Origin: Acidobacteriota bacterium
GTDB taxonomy: Bacteria; Acidobacteriota; Blastocatellia; Pyrinomonadales; Pyrinomonadaceae
DNA length: 52,532 nt
Reading direction: 5' to 3'
NCBI GenBank assembly: GCA_003222975.1
Contig: QHXN01000081.1
Location: 1 to 52,532, forward strand
The notes under the pieces were generated by a model that was given only the letters and a program-made list of their open reading frames with translations, was not told the DNA's origin and searched no databases. Positions 42,425 through 50,999 of this stretch are shown here, piece by piece. Numbering within the stretch: position 1 is the stretch's first letter; every line of letters begins with the position of its first letter. Made by a program: the position numbers and the translations under genes.

Positions 42425-43459
42425 TACTACGGGCAGGCCGCGCTCGTCGCCGCCGAGCGTGCCGCGGTCGTCGTCAAACGGCGAGTCGAAGCCCGCGGGC
42501 AGCTCGACCTCGACCTGCCGTTCGGCACGGCGCGGCCAGTAGAGTGAGGCGGCCACCGAGCCGAGGAGCACGAGGGCCACGAACGAGAGCGAGCCGGTGA
42601 TGATCGCCTCCCGGCTCAGCCCGAAGTAGTTCGCGACCATCCCCTCCGTGAGCATCTTGACGCCGACGAAGGCGAGCACGACGGAGAGTCCGACCTTCAG
42701 GTAGTGGAACCGCTCGACGACGCCCGCGAGCAGGAAGTAGAGCGAGCGCAGGCCGAGGATGGCGAAGACGTTCGAGGTGTAAACGATGAAGGTGTTCGTG
42801 GTGATGCCGAAGATGGCCGGGATCGAGTCCACTGCGAAGATGAGGTCTGTGATCTCGACGACGACGAGCACGAGCAGCAGCAGCGTCCCGACCTTCTTCC
42901 CGTCCCTGACTGTAAAGAACCGCTCGCCCTCGTAGTGCCGCACGACGGGGATGTGGCGCGTGACGGCGCGGACGATTGCGTTCTCTTCGGGGCGCACGTC
43001 CGTCTCCTCCTGCCGGAGCATCTTGAAGCCGGTGTAGATGAGGAAGAGGCCGAAGCCGTAGAGAATCCAGTGGAAGCGAGAGATCAGGGCCGCGCCCGCC
43101 CCGATCATCGTGACGCGCATGAAGAGCGCGCCGAGCACGCCCCAGAACAGGACGCGGTGCTGGTACTTCGAGGGGACTTTGAAGTAGGAGAAGAGCAGGA
43201 GGAAGACGAAGAGGTTGTCCACGGAGAGCGACAGCTCGATGAGGTAGCCGGCGAGGAACTCTTTGCCCGCCAGCGACCCGCTCGACCAGAAGACCCAGGC
43301 GGCGAACGCCATCGCCAGCGTCACCCACACGAGGCTCAGGACGGTCGCCTCGCGGTAGGTGACGGCGTGCGCCCTGCGGTTGAGCACGCCGAGGTCGAGG
43401 GCCAGCGTCAGCAGGATGAAAATACCAAACCCCGCCCAAGCCCAGATCGAGTAAGCCAT
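42413..43459 (-). CDS. TerC/Alx-family integral membrane protein
   Basis: 348 aa with about nine membrane helices. The family hallmark ELSLSVDNLFVFLLLF (about 75-90) and VVVEITDLIFAVDSIPAIFGIT (about 197-218) carry the conserved acidic residues (DN and DS) inside helices. Members are linked to Mn(II) export and to metallation of exported proteins, or to tellurite resistance in plasmid cases. The C-terminal tail is soluble and acidic/Gly-rich; its last residues (RRK) are in the heptad element. No yybP-ykoY riboswitch is apparent upstream, where a heptad hairpin lies instead. Confidence 0.9.
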   Translation of the reverse strand: MAYSIWAWAGFGIFILLTLALDLGVLNRRAHAVTYREATVLSLVWVTLAMAFAAWVFWSSGSLAGKEFLAGYLIELSLSVDNLFVFLLLFSYFKVPSKYQHRVLFWGVLGALFMRVTMIGAGAALISRFHWILYGFGLFLIYTGFKMLRQEETDVRPEENAIVRAVTRHIPVVRHYEGERFFTVRDGKKVGTLLLLVLVVVEITDLIFAVDSIPAIFGITTNTFIVYTSNVFAILGLRSLYFLLAGVVERFHYLKVGLSVVLAFVGVKMLTEGMVANYFGLSREAIITGSLSFVALVLLGSVAASLYWPRRAERQVEVELPAGFDSPFDDDRGTLGGDERGLPVVRRK

Positions 43460-43478
43460 GCGGAGAAGATATCAAAAC

Positions 43479-43601
43479 AGTAGCCGGTAGTCAGTAGTCA
43501 GTAGCCAGTAGAAGTTCACCATTCCCGCCGGCTACTTGTCGTGAAAGCGCAACACCCGCCGGACAAATCTACTGGCTACTGGCTACTGACTACCGGCTAC
43601 T
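43479..43601. repeat. Heptad hairpin (GTAGYCA words)
   Basis: Arms 43479-43511 and 43569-43601 pair at 32 of 33 positions, with words GTAGCCA and GTAGTCA in the same mirrored order. It lies between the divergent TerC (-) and PpiD-like (+) genes, so this class is not limited to gene ends. Confidence 0.9.
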
Positions 43602-43610
43602 CTTGCACGT

Positions 43611-43640
43611 TTGCGCCGCGCGCCATGCGTCCGCTACAAT
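43611..43640 (+). promoter_or_regulatory. Candidate promoter of the PpiD-like gene
   Basis: TTGCGC (43611-43616), 18-base spacer, TACAAT (43635-43640). It is about 110 nt ahead of the ATG at 43754. Confidence 0.45.
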
Positions 43641-43753
43641 CCGCAGTTTGCGGGGGCCGTTCAGTAGTCGTCCTAAGCGAACCCGCTCGCATTGTAACCC
43701 CGGATTTCAAGTCCAAAATTCCAAACGCCCGGTTTAAGGGAAGGTATCTCGGA

Positions 43754-45817
43754 ATGCTCAAGTTTTTCAGCCGGCTGGAGAAGACGCGCGGCGTCGTCAT
43801 CATCTCTTTCGCCGTCCTCGTCGTCCTCGGCCTCGTCGTCGCGGGCTACAACCGCGGCGGCGGCACGGCCATCGCGAACCCGTCGAACAGCAGGGAGGCG
43901 CTCGCCAAAGTGGGCGGCGACGAGGTGACGGTCGCCGACTACACGCTCCTCAAGAAGAAGATCGAGAACCAGTACAGCCAGTTCGGCAGCCAGATCAGCC
44001 TCGCGCAGCTCGGCATGACGCCCGAACGCATACTCGACCAGGCCATCAACGCCCGCATCGCCTTGCAGGAGGCGCGACGCCTCGGCCTCGCCGCCTCGGA
44101 CGAGGAGGTGCGCGACCTCATCCAGAAGCAGTTCACCGACCCCACGTCGGGCGGCGGCTTCGACTTCCAGCGCTACAAGGACTACGTCGTGCGCAACTAC
44201 GGCAGCGTCACGCTCTACGAGCAGAGCGTGCGCGACGCGCTGGCGGCCTCGAAGCTGCGCGCCTACGTGACCGCCGGCGTGCAGGTCTCCGAGGCCGAGG
44301 TCAAGGAGAACTACCAGCGCGAGAACACCTCGTTCGACCTCACCTACGTCCCCGTCGAGGCCGCGGAACTGGCGCAGAAGATTACCGCGTCGGACGAAGA
44401 CCTGCGCCAGTTCTTCGACGCGCACAAGACCGACTACCGCCTGCTCGAACCGCAGAAGCAGATTCGCTACGTCTTCATCAACCAGGAGAAGGTCGGCCAG
44501 AAGCTTTCGATCTCGGACGAAGACCTGCGCAAGGAGTACGACTCGCTCGCGCCCGAAAACAAGATGGCGGGCGTGCGCGTCCAGCAGATAGTTTTGAAGG
44601 TCGCCGACCCGAAGCTCGAACAGGACGTTCTCAACAAGGCGACCGTACTCGTCGGGAAAGTCCGCAAGGAAGACCTGACGGCCAGCGAGGAGGAGTTCGC
44701 AGACCTCGCGCGCGGCAACTCCCAAGACCCGGCGACGGCGAAGACGGGCGGCTGGCTGCCCGCGCCCGTCAAGCGCAACCCGAACAAGAAGCCTGCCAGC
44801 GCGCCCGGCAACGTCGCAGACCTCTTGCAGAACACGCTCGACTGGAAGGAGGGGCAGGTCGGCGATCCGCTGAAGACCGGCAACGCCTACTACATCTTTA
44901 GGCGCGGCCCCGCCGTCCCGAAGACCTTCGAGGACGCGAAGCAGGAGCTTTTAGTCTCCCTGCGTAACCGCCGCTCCTACGCCGTCGCGCAAGGTGTGGC
45001 GCAGAAGGCCGAAGACCTCCTGAAGCAGACGAAAGACCCGCAGAAGGTCGCGCAACAGCTCGCCGCGGAAGCCAATATGAAGCCGGAGGAGATGGTTAAG
45101 ACCACCGGCTTCATCAAGCCCGGCGACGACGTGAAGGACATCGGCAGCAGCCCGCAGTTCGAGGACGCCGTCAAGCCGCTGGAAGAGCCGGGGCAGGTCG
45201 GCGACCGCGTCGGCGTCAAGGATGGCTTCGCCGTGCCCATGCTCGTCGAGCGCCGTGACCCGCGCATCCCCGACTTCGAAGAGGTCAGGGACAAGGTCGC
45301 GCAGGACTTCAAGGAGTCGCGCGCCCACGACCAGTTGGAGCAGACGGCGCGCGACCTCGCCGCGAACGCCTCAGGCCCCGACGCGCTCAAGGCCGCCGCC
45401 GGTAAGCTCGGCCTCAAGGCGGAGGACGAGAAAAATTTCAAGCTCGGTCGCCCGCTCGGCAAGGCGGGCGCAGACCCCGCGCTCGACGCGGCCATCCTCG
45501 CGCTCAAGTCGGGCGAGACGACCAAGACGCCCGTCAAGGTCGGCGACAAGTGGGTCGTCGTCGGCGTCAGCAACCGCAAGGACGCAGACCCCGCCGAGTT
45601 TGATAAGCAGCGCACGCAGCTCCTGGAGACGGCGCTCCGGGAGCGGCGCGACCAACTCTTCGACGAGTACCTCACCGACGCGCGCCGCAAGCTCGAAGGG
45701 AAGGGCGGGATCACCATCTACCAGGACACGCTCGCCAAGCTCGAAGAGTTGGAGGAGCCAGCCGCACGCCCGCCGACTCAGGGGTTGCCGATTCAAATCC
45801 CGCCGCAGAGCAAATAA
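43754..45817 (+). CDS. PpiD/SurA-like membrane-anchored peptidyl-prolyl isomerase chaperone
   Basis: 687 aa from ATG 43754, preceded by GGGAAGG. The open frame reaches back to 43541, but that part encodes repeat-derived sequence (TGYWLLTTGY), so I reject it. One membrane helix (GVVIISFAVLVVLGLVVAGY), a SurA N-terminal domain (about 45-215), and a parvulin/PPIC domain with SQDPATAKTGGWLP follow, then a further helical C-terminal part. It would fold outer-membrane or secreted proteins in the periplasm. Confidence 0.88.
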   Translation: MLKFFSRLEKTRGVVIISFAVLVVLGLVVAGYNRGGGTAIANPSNSREALAKVGGDEVTVADYTLLKKKIENQYSQFGSQISLAQLGMTPERILDQAINARIALQEARRLGLAASDEEVRDLIQKQFTDPTSGGGFDFQRYKDYVVRNYGSVTLYEQSVRDALAASKLRAYVTAGVQVSEAEVKENYQRENTSFDLTYVPVEAAELAQKITASDEDLRQFFDAHKTDYRLLEPQKQIRYVFINQEKVGQKLSISDEDLRKEYDSLAPENKMAGVRVQQIVLKVADPKLEQDVLNKATVLVGKVRKEDLTASEEEFADLARGNSQDPATAKTGGWLPAPVKRNPNKKPASAPGNVADLLQNTLDWKEGQVGDPLKTGNAYYIFRRGPAVPKTFEDAKQELLVSLRNRRSYAVAQGVAQKAEDLLKQTKDPQKVAQQLAAEANMKPEEMVKTTGFIKPGDDVKDIGSSPQFEDAVKPLEEPGQVGDRVGVKDGFAVPMLVERRDPRIPDFEEVRDKVAQDFKESRAHDQLEQTARDLAANASGPDALKAAAGKLGLKAEDEKNFKLGRPLGKAGADPALDAAILALKSGETTKTPVKVGDKWVVVGVSNRKDADPAEFDKQRTQLLETALRERRDQLFDEYLTDARRKLEGKGGITIYQDTLAKLEELEEPAARPPTQGLPIQIPPQSK

Positions 45818-45823
45818 AGGCGT

Positions 45824-45910
45824 AGGGGTAAAAGGGAAAAAGGGGAAGAGGATAAAAGGAAGAAGATCGTCTTTCCTTTTACCCTCTTCCCCTTTTTCCC
45901 TTTTACCCCT
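45824..45910. repeat. Long inverted repeat with ~8-base G/A words between convergent genes
   Basis: Perfect 28-bp arms (45824-45851 and 45883-45910) continue with one mismatch to about 38 bp. Words are of the type GGGTAAAA/GGGAAAAA, a period nearer eight than seven. It occupies all of the gap between the PpiD-like stop and the following convergent stop (1 nt away). Confidence 0.88.
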
Positions 45911-45911
45911 T

Positions 45912-46934
45912 TTAGAGGACGCGCAGCAACTCGGCGATGTCGCCCTGCGGCATGTCGAGTTGGAGCTGTACCTCGTCGCCCTTCGTCGTGAGCTTCAGGT
46001 TGTTAATCGCCCTCTGCGCGAACTTCCCCTTCTCGCCGGCCATCGAGATGAGGCCGGGCGCGACCTGCCTGAGCGCCTGCGCGGTGTCGAAGAGCTGCTT
46101 GGCGTCGGAGGCGGTCTGCGTGCGCAGCACGGTCGTCAGGAGGAAGCCCGCGGGCGTCTGGGCCACCGCGCCGTGGAAGGCGCGTATCGAGGCGACGGCG
46201 CGGTCAACGTTCGGCAGCCCCGTCTCCAGCCCCGCGAACGCGCCCGGCGGGACGCTGCCCGCGAAGGCGACGAGGTCGGGCGTCTGCACGGCGTTCAGAA
46301 GCGCCTGGTCAACGCGCCCGCGCCCGCCCATCGCATCAATCGCCCCGCGCACCGCCGCCGGCTCGCCGACGGCGAGCGTCGTCTGGTCGAGCACGGCGAG
46401 GGCGAGGTCTGTGACGTGCATCTTCGCCAGCCCGAAGACTTTTATTTTGTCGTTGACGTTGATGACGTAAACGGACAGCCCGCCGTACTTCTGCTCCGAG
46501 AACCCACCCTTCGCCGCCGCACGCGCCGCCGAGATGACGGTGTCGGGGCGGAACGTGCCGCGCGCGATGGCGACCGCGTTCGTCACCTTCATCGCGCCCG
46601 ACGGCAGTTGCACGATGCGCGCGCCGACGGTGACGGTGTCGAAGTCGCGCGCGTCAATGCCGGTGCGCGTCTTGAACTGCTCGATGTCGGCGTTCACCTG
46701 CGCGAGCTTCGCCGGGTCTGACGCGAGCGCGTGCGGCACGGCCTCCGTCAAGAGCTTCTTCAGGTCGGCCCTCAGCACCGCGTCCGACGCGGGCAGGGGG
46801 ACGTTGACGCGCAGGCCGGTCGAAGTCTGCGGCGGTCGGCCCGTGGCAGCGCCGGGCGGCGTCTGCGCGCCCGCCGTGACGCCGAGCACGACGAGCAGGA
46901 GCGAGAGAGCCGGGGCGAACAGAGTCCTTCTCAT
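45912..46934 (-). CDS. Secreted protein of unknown function
   Basis: 340 aa from ATG 46934, with GGATGGA upstream; in-frame ATG 46940 and GTG 46949 are alternatives. A signal peptide (MRRTLFAPALSLLLVVLGVTAGAQ) is clear, followed by an alternating alpha/beta protein: ADLKKLLTEAVPHALASDPAKL, then RDFDTVTVGARIVQ, GGLSVYVINVNDKIKVF, and a C-terminal NNLKLTTKGDEVQLQLDMPQ. I do not recognise a named family. No catalytic motif is obvious. Probably periplasmic. Confidence 0.72.
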   Translation of the reverse strand: MRRTLFAPALSLLLVVLGVTAGAQTPPGAATGRPPQTSTGLRVNVPLPASDAVLRADLKKLLTEAVPHALASDPAKLAQVNADIEQFKTRTGIDARDFDTVTVGARIVQLPSGAMKVTNAVAIARGTFRPDTVISAARAAAKGGFSEQKYGGLSVYVINVNDKIKVFGLAKMHVTDLALAVLDQTTLAVGEPAAVRGAIDAMGGRGRVDQALLNAVQTPDLVAFAGSVPPGAFAGLETGLPNVDRAVASIRAFHGAVAQTPAGFLLTTVLRTQTASDAKQLFDTAQALRQVAPGLISMAGEKGKFAQRAINNLKLTTKGDEVQLQLDMPQGDIAELLRVL

Positions 46935-47102
46935 AAACATTCCATCCACGTTTGAAGATCGGCGGCCCCTTGGCCGTCACCGAAAACTGTCTGGGAGATT
47001 AAAGCCCTGTGAGAGAGTCCGGCGTGGCTCGGATGCGCGCCGCGCGCCGGGGGGTTGGCTCTATGTCAGGGGTCGGCTGTAAGCATACCCGATGAAGAGT
47101 GG

Positions 47103-47236
47103 AAGGACAAAAGGGTGGCAGCGAGGCAGAAGGCGGAAGGCAGAAAGCAGAGGGCAGTCAAAGCCGTCTCAGATTAAAGCTCGAAGAGCGTCAGTCGAAA
47201 CCGACTACCTACTGCCTTGTGCTTTCTGCTTTCTGA
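47103..47236. repeat. Heptad hairpin (AGGCAGA words)
   Basis: The left array 47123-47158 (AGGCAGA, AGGCGGA, AAGCAGA words) faces an imperfect complement at 47210-47236. The right arm lies inside the end of the 778-aa gene: its last eight residues and stop (47209-47211) are encoded by heptad words. Confidence 0.7.
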
Positions 47237-49545
47237 AGGAACGCGGCCACGTGCGCCGCGAGGGACTTGCCGCCGTCGGCGAGCGTGTAGGGTTTCACCT
47301 GGAGCTTGGAGATTTCTGGAAAGAGCGCTTCGACCGTGCCGCCCGCCTGCGCGACGAGGAGCGTCGGGCGACCGAGCGCCTGCGCGAGGCCGAGTTCGAG
47401 GCAGACGTTCAGGTTCAGGTTCGTCAGGTCAACGACGACGTGCGTGGCGCGGCAGACCTCCTCCCAGATCGAGTGGATGACGCGCTGCTCCTCGGTCTCG
47501 TCGCCGCGGCGGTACTTCGCCTTCCCCTTGCAGGCGCGCCTCACAACGTCGCGCGCCTCGTCCGACCAACTCTCGCGGAACGGCATCACGTGGAAGCACC
47601 TGCGCCCGCCCTCTTCCGGGTAGAAGCCGGGCCAGACGGGCAGGAGCAGCGCGGCCTTGCCCCGACCGTTGAGAGAGACGAGCGAGCCGAGCATCTCTTC
47701 GGCCTCGACGGGGTCGAAGCCCGACTTGCCGGCGAGCCTCTGCCGCAACACGCGCGTCGTCGCGTCCTCGCCGTCCGACATTTCGAGGACGCGCCGCGCC
47801 GTCTCGTCAACAGAACTCTCGCCGGTGGTCGGGTGCAGGCCGTAGAGCGCGTCGTCTATGGCCGGGCCGAGCTGCGCGGCCACGTCCTCGCCTTCGCGCA
47901 GAGAGAGCGGCGGCAGGTCAATGTCGAAGGGCAGCCCGGCGGCCTCCTCCGGGATGACGACGACGGGATAGACGCCGAGCGCGAGCGCGCCGCCGAGCGC
48001 GTGGCAGACGGAGGCGAGCGCGCGGCCCCCGACCGTGAGGTCGAAGACGCCGACGGCGCTCTCGCGTATCTGGTTCCAGCGCACCTGCCCCGCGCCCCAG
48101 CCCTTCGACTTCTCCGAAAGCTCAAGCCCGCGCTCGGCGCAGACGCGCGCGAGCGCCTGCTTCACGCCGTCGCCGCCCGCGTAGAAGAGGCAGTTCGGGT
48201 TTACCTCGACCTTCTGCCAGCCCCAGAGCGGGCGGGCCAGAGTCAAGTGCTGGCGCAGTCCGCAGCGGCGCATCGCCAGCGCGAGCGGGCGCAGACGGTC
48301 GTGCTCGACGCGGAGCGTCGCCGCCTCGTCGCGCGCCGCGTCCGACAGCGCCTTGCGCGTGTGGCCGAGGCGCATCATGAAGTCGAAGAGCGTCTGCCGC
48401 TCCGTGTCGCCGAGGTGCGACTCGTTGACTTGGTCGAAGGCGAAGGCTTGCAAAGCCTGGAGGTGCGGTACGAGCGACGCGGCGCGCGCGCAGGCCGGGT
48501 CGTCCTCCGAGACTCCATGCAACCCTTGCCCGGCGTAGATGTGTTTGAACTGCGAGATGACATCGCGCATGCGCCCGCCCTGCGTCGTCATCTTTTCGGG
48601 ACTCTGCGGCGACTGCGCGGCCAGCGCCTTGAACTGTTCGAGGATGGCGAACCCCGCCTCCATCCTCTCTTTCGAGACGCCGTCGCGCTCCGCCGTCTCG
48701 CGTAGTGAGGCGCGGGCCTGCTCGAAGAGGTCTTCCGTCTCGTCCGCCTTCCGGCGCTCCTCCGGGTCGAGCTGGCCGAACGCGCCTTCGAGGTCGGCGC
48801 GAACCTTCTGCTCGAAGGCCGCCGCCTCTTCGGGGCTGGCGGCGGAGGTGATCGCGGGCATCGCCTGATTCATGAGCGCGCTCAGCTCCTGCAACTGATC
48901 CGCCGGACTCTGCTCATTCGTCTTGAACTCGGCGAGCGCTCGCTCGACTTCGCGGTCTGCTTCCACGTCGTCTGGGTCTGCGCCCTGAAGGCGCTCCATC
49001 AGCCCTTGCAGTTGGTCGCGGCTCTGCTGCGCCGTCTCGTAGATCGAGAGGGTGCGCAATCCGACCTCGACGCTTTGCAGGGCCTCTTCGACCTGCGGCA
49101 CAACGGCGGGCGTGGCCGTGCGGAAGATTTGGAGCGCGCGGTAGTAGCGCCGCTTCGCCTCCTCAAAAAGCGCGCGGTCGTAGCCGCCGCCGATGAGGCG
49201 CAGCACGTTCGCGTGGTTGAAGTTGAGCTTGGCTACCTCGACCGCTTCGCCCCCGGCCTCCGAGAGCGGCTCGGCGCGCAGGTACGCCTCGCGCGCGCGA
49301 GCGAGCGCGTCCTTATCTTTCTTCGCCGACAGGGTGAAGTACGTGTCGCCGACGTAGCGCCACGTCCGCCCGACTTCGAGGGGGTCTTCGCTCCCGCCCG
49401 CCGTTTGCAGCAACGCTTCCAACTCGCGGAGGGCGAGCGAAGCCTCCGCGAGCACTCCGGGCGCTTCCGGATGCGGCGCGGAGTCTTCCGCCGCCCAGAG
49501 ACGCTCCATGATCTCTTGCCGCCTCTGAAGCTGTTGCGCGTTCAA
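47209..49545 (-). CDS. TPR protein with duplicated nucleoside-deoxyribosyltransferase/TIR-like domains
   Basis: 778 aa from TTG 49545, which has GGGAGGA eight bases upstream. Residues 1-190 are TPR-like helices (WRYVGDTYFTLSAKKDKDALARAREAYL...). About 190-330 is a Glu/Gln-rich helical, coiled-coil-like region. About 465-560 resembles a nucleotide-sugar Rossmann-like domain (AVGVFDLTVGG...ALGGALALGVYPVVV) lacking the key Glu. About 655-740 repeats that plan with intact residues: FHVMPFRESW, VVVDLTNLNLNV (D706, N711, N713) and E717 in LELGLAQALG. That matches nucleoside 2-deoxyribosyltransferase and TIR-like NAD/nucleotide hydrolases. The domain pairing suggests a nucleotide-cleaving effector with a TPR sensor; the immune role is inference. 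Confidence 0.7.
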   Translation of the reverse strand: MNAQQLQRRQEIMERLWAAEDSAPHPEAPGVLAEASLALRELEALLQTAGGSEDPLEVGRTWRYVGDTYFTLSAKKDKDALARAREAYLRAEPLSEAGGEAVEVAKLNFNHANVLRLIGGGYDRALFEEAKRRYYRALQIFRTATPAVVPQVEEALQSVEVGLRTLSIYETAQQSRDQLQGLMERLQGADPDDVEADREVERALAEFKTNEQSPADQLQELSALMNQAMPAITSAASPEEAAAFEQKVRADLEGAFGQLDPEERRKADETEDLFEQARASLRETAERDGVSKERMEAGFAILEQFKALAAQSPQSPEKMTTQGGRMRDVISQFKHIYAGQGLHGVSEDDPACARAASLVPHLQALQAFAFDQVNESHLGDTERQTLFDFMMRLGHTRKALSDAARDEAATLRVEHDRLRPLALAMRRCGLRQHLTLARPLWGWQKVEVNPNCLFYAGGDGVKQALARVCAERGLELSEKSKGWGAGQVRWNQIRESAVGVFDLTVGGRALASVCHALGGALALGVYPVVVIPEEAAGLPFDIDLPPLSLREGEDVAAQLGPAIDDALYGLHPTTGESSVDETARRVLEMSDGEDATTRVLRQRLAGKSGFDPVEAEEMLGSLVSLNGRGKAALLLPVWPGFYPEEGGRRCFHVMPFRESWSDEARDVVRRACKGKAKYRRGDETEEQRVIHSIWEEVCRATHVVVDLTNLNLNVCLELGLAQALGRPTLLVAQAGGTVEALFPEISKLQVKPYTLADGGKSLAAHVAAFLQKAESTRQ

Positions 49546-49605
49546 CGGATTGTCCTCCCGCGTCTGAAGCTGTGGGCAGGTCGTCGGCGAGGCCGACGGG
49601 CTTGC

Positions 49606-50793
49606 TCAGACCCTCTCGACCAGAAGCGCAATGCCCATCCCGCCGCTCACGCAGAGCGTCGCGAGGCCGCGGCGCGCGCCGCGCTTTCGCATCTCGTGCA
49701 GGAGGGTCGTCGTGATGCGGACGCCAGTGCAGCCGATGGGGTGGCCGAGGGCGATTGCGCCGCCGTTGACGTTCAGGCGCGCGGCGTCGAAATGTAGCTC
49801 GTGGTCGCACGCGATGACCTGCGCGGCGAAGGCTTCGTTGAGTTCGATGAGGTCAATGTCGTCGAGCGTGAGCTTCCGCCGTTCGAGCAGACGCCGCAAC
49901 GCCGGGACGGGGCCAAGCCCCATGACTTCGGGCGCGACGCCCGCGAACTCGTAATCAACGACGCGCGCCAGCGGCTCGGCCCGCCCGCCGGAATTTTTCA
50001 AAGCCTCTTCGCCGAGGACGACGACCGCCGCCGCGCCGTCCGTGATGCCCGAAGAGTTCCCCGCCGTCACCGTGCCGTCTTTCGAGAAGACGGGCGCGAG
50101 CTTCCGCAAGCCCTCAATCGTCGCGTCGGCGCGCGGGTGCTCGTCGCGCGCGAGCCGTGTTGTCTCTCCCTTGCGCCCCTTCAACTCGACGGGCACGACC
50201 TCGGCGTCGAAGCGCCCCTGTTCGATGGCGGCGGCGGCGCGCTGCTGCGTGCGCAGCGCGTACTCGTCCTGCTCTTCGCGCGAGATGTGGTACTGCCGCG
50301 CGAGGTTCTCGGCGGTCTCGCCCATGACGAGGCCGGAGAGCGGGTCGAGGAAGCCGTCGCGGTACATGCCGTCAAGCAGTTCCGCGTTACCCATGCGTAG
50401 CCCGAAGCGCACGCCTTCGGCGAAGTAGGGCACGCGCGACATGCTCTCGACACCGCCAGCGAGCACGGCGCGCGCGCGTCCCATGATAATCTCCTGCGCC
50501 GCGAGGATGATCGCCTTCAGGCCGGAGCCACACGCCTGGTTCACTGTATAAGCCGGGACGGTTTCGGGAAGACCGGCGCGGTAGGCGATCTGCCGACCGA
50601 CGTTCGGCCCCGCGCCCGCCTGCCGCGCGCAGCCCCAGACGACCTCCTGCACATCGTTCGGCCCTAGCCCCGCGCGCCTTAAACTCTCCGCCGCGACGAT
50701 TGCCCCCAGCTCAGCCGGCGTCAGCCCCGCGAGCGCGCCGCCATAGCGACCGATGGGCGTGCGCACGGCCCCGGCCAGATAAACGTTCTCCAT
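49606..50793 (-). CDS. Acetyl-CoA acetyltransferase (thiolase)
   Basis: 395 aa. The catalytic residues are C88 (NQACGSGLKA), H351 (GHPIGCTG) and C381 (LCVSGGMG), the standard thiolase set. AAGGAC precedes the ATG. Type II biosynthetic enzymes condense two acetyl-CoA; degradative thiolases cleave 3-ketoacyl-CoA; sequence alone does not settle it, though the length suits acetyl-CoA acetyltransferases. No other fatty-acid or polyhydroxyalkanoate gene is nearby. It is followed on the same strand, after 60 nt, by the 778-aa gene. Confidence 0.92.
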   Translation of the reverse strand: MENVYLAGAVRTPIGRYGGALAGLTPAELGAIVAAESLRRAGLGPNDVQEVVWGCARQAGAGPNVGRQIAYRAGLPETVPAYTVNQACGSGLKAIILAAQEIIMGRARAVLAGGVESMSRVPYFAEGVRFGLRMGNAELLDGMYRDGFLDPLSGLVMGETAENLARQYHISREEQDEYALRTQQRAAAAIEQGRFDAEVVPVELKGRKGETTRLARDEHPRADATIEGLRKLAPVFSKDGTVTAGNSSGITDGAAAVVVLGEEALKNSGGRAEPLARVVDYEFAGVAPEVMGLGPVPALRRLLERRKLTLDDIDLIELNEAFAAQVIACDHELHFDAARLNVNGGAIALGHPIGCTGVRITTTLLHEMRKRGARRGLATLCVSGGMGIALLVERV

Positions 50794-50901
50794 CCCGCAG
50801 TCCTTAAAACTCGTCGTGATTTTTCGTCCGGCGAAAGCTGTTTGATGTTAGCATACGCCCGCTCACCCGCGCGAACCCGACCCGAATCTGTTTATGTCTC
50901 A

Positions 50902-50966
50902 GTTCAGAGTTCAACCTTCAGGTTGTGACCTTCAAGAGAGCGCAAGCTAAAGCTTGAACTCTGAAC
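50902..50966. repeat. Cloverleaf-type inverted repeat, copy 2 (opposite orientation)
   Basis: The outer stem GTTCAGAGTT (50902-50911) pairs with AACTCTGAAC (50957-50966). Inner hairpins CAACCT/AGGTTG (50912-50925) and CAAGCT/AGCTTG (50943-50956) match copy 1 at 2855-2918 in reverse order. It lies between the divergent thiolase (-) and the plus-strand gene at 51000. Confidence 0.82.
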
Positions 50967-50999
50967 ACTCTCTGACCTGACCCGCAAACCCGAATCTTG

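Noticed and set aside
43460..43610. yybP-ykoY manganese riboswitch upstream of the TerC gene
   Set aside because: The leader is occupied by the GTAGYCA heptad hairpin and shows no riboswitch core.
43541..43753. 71-residue N-terminal extension of the PpiD-like protein
   Set aside because: Most of it is translated from the heptad arm and the promoter region; ATG 43754 has GGGAAGG and is followed by the membrane anchor.
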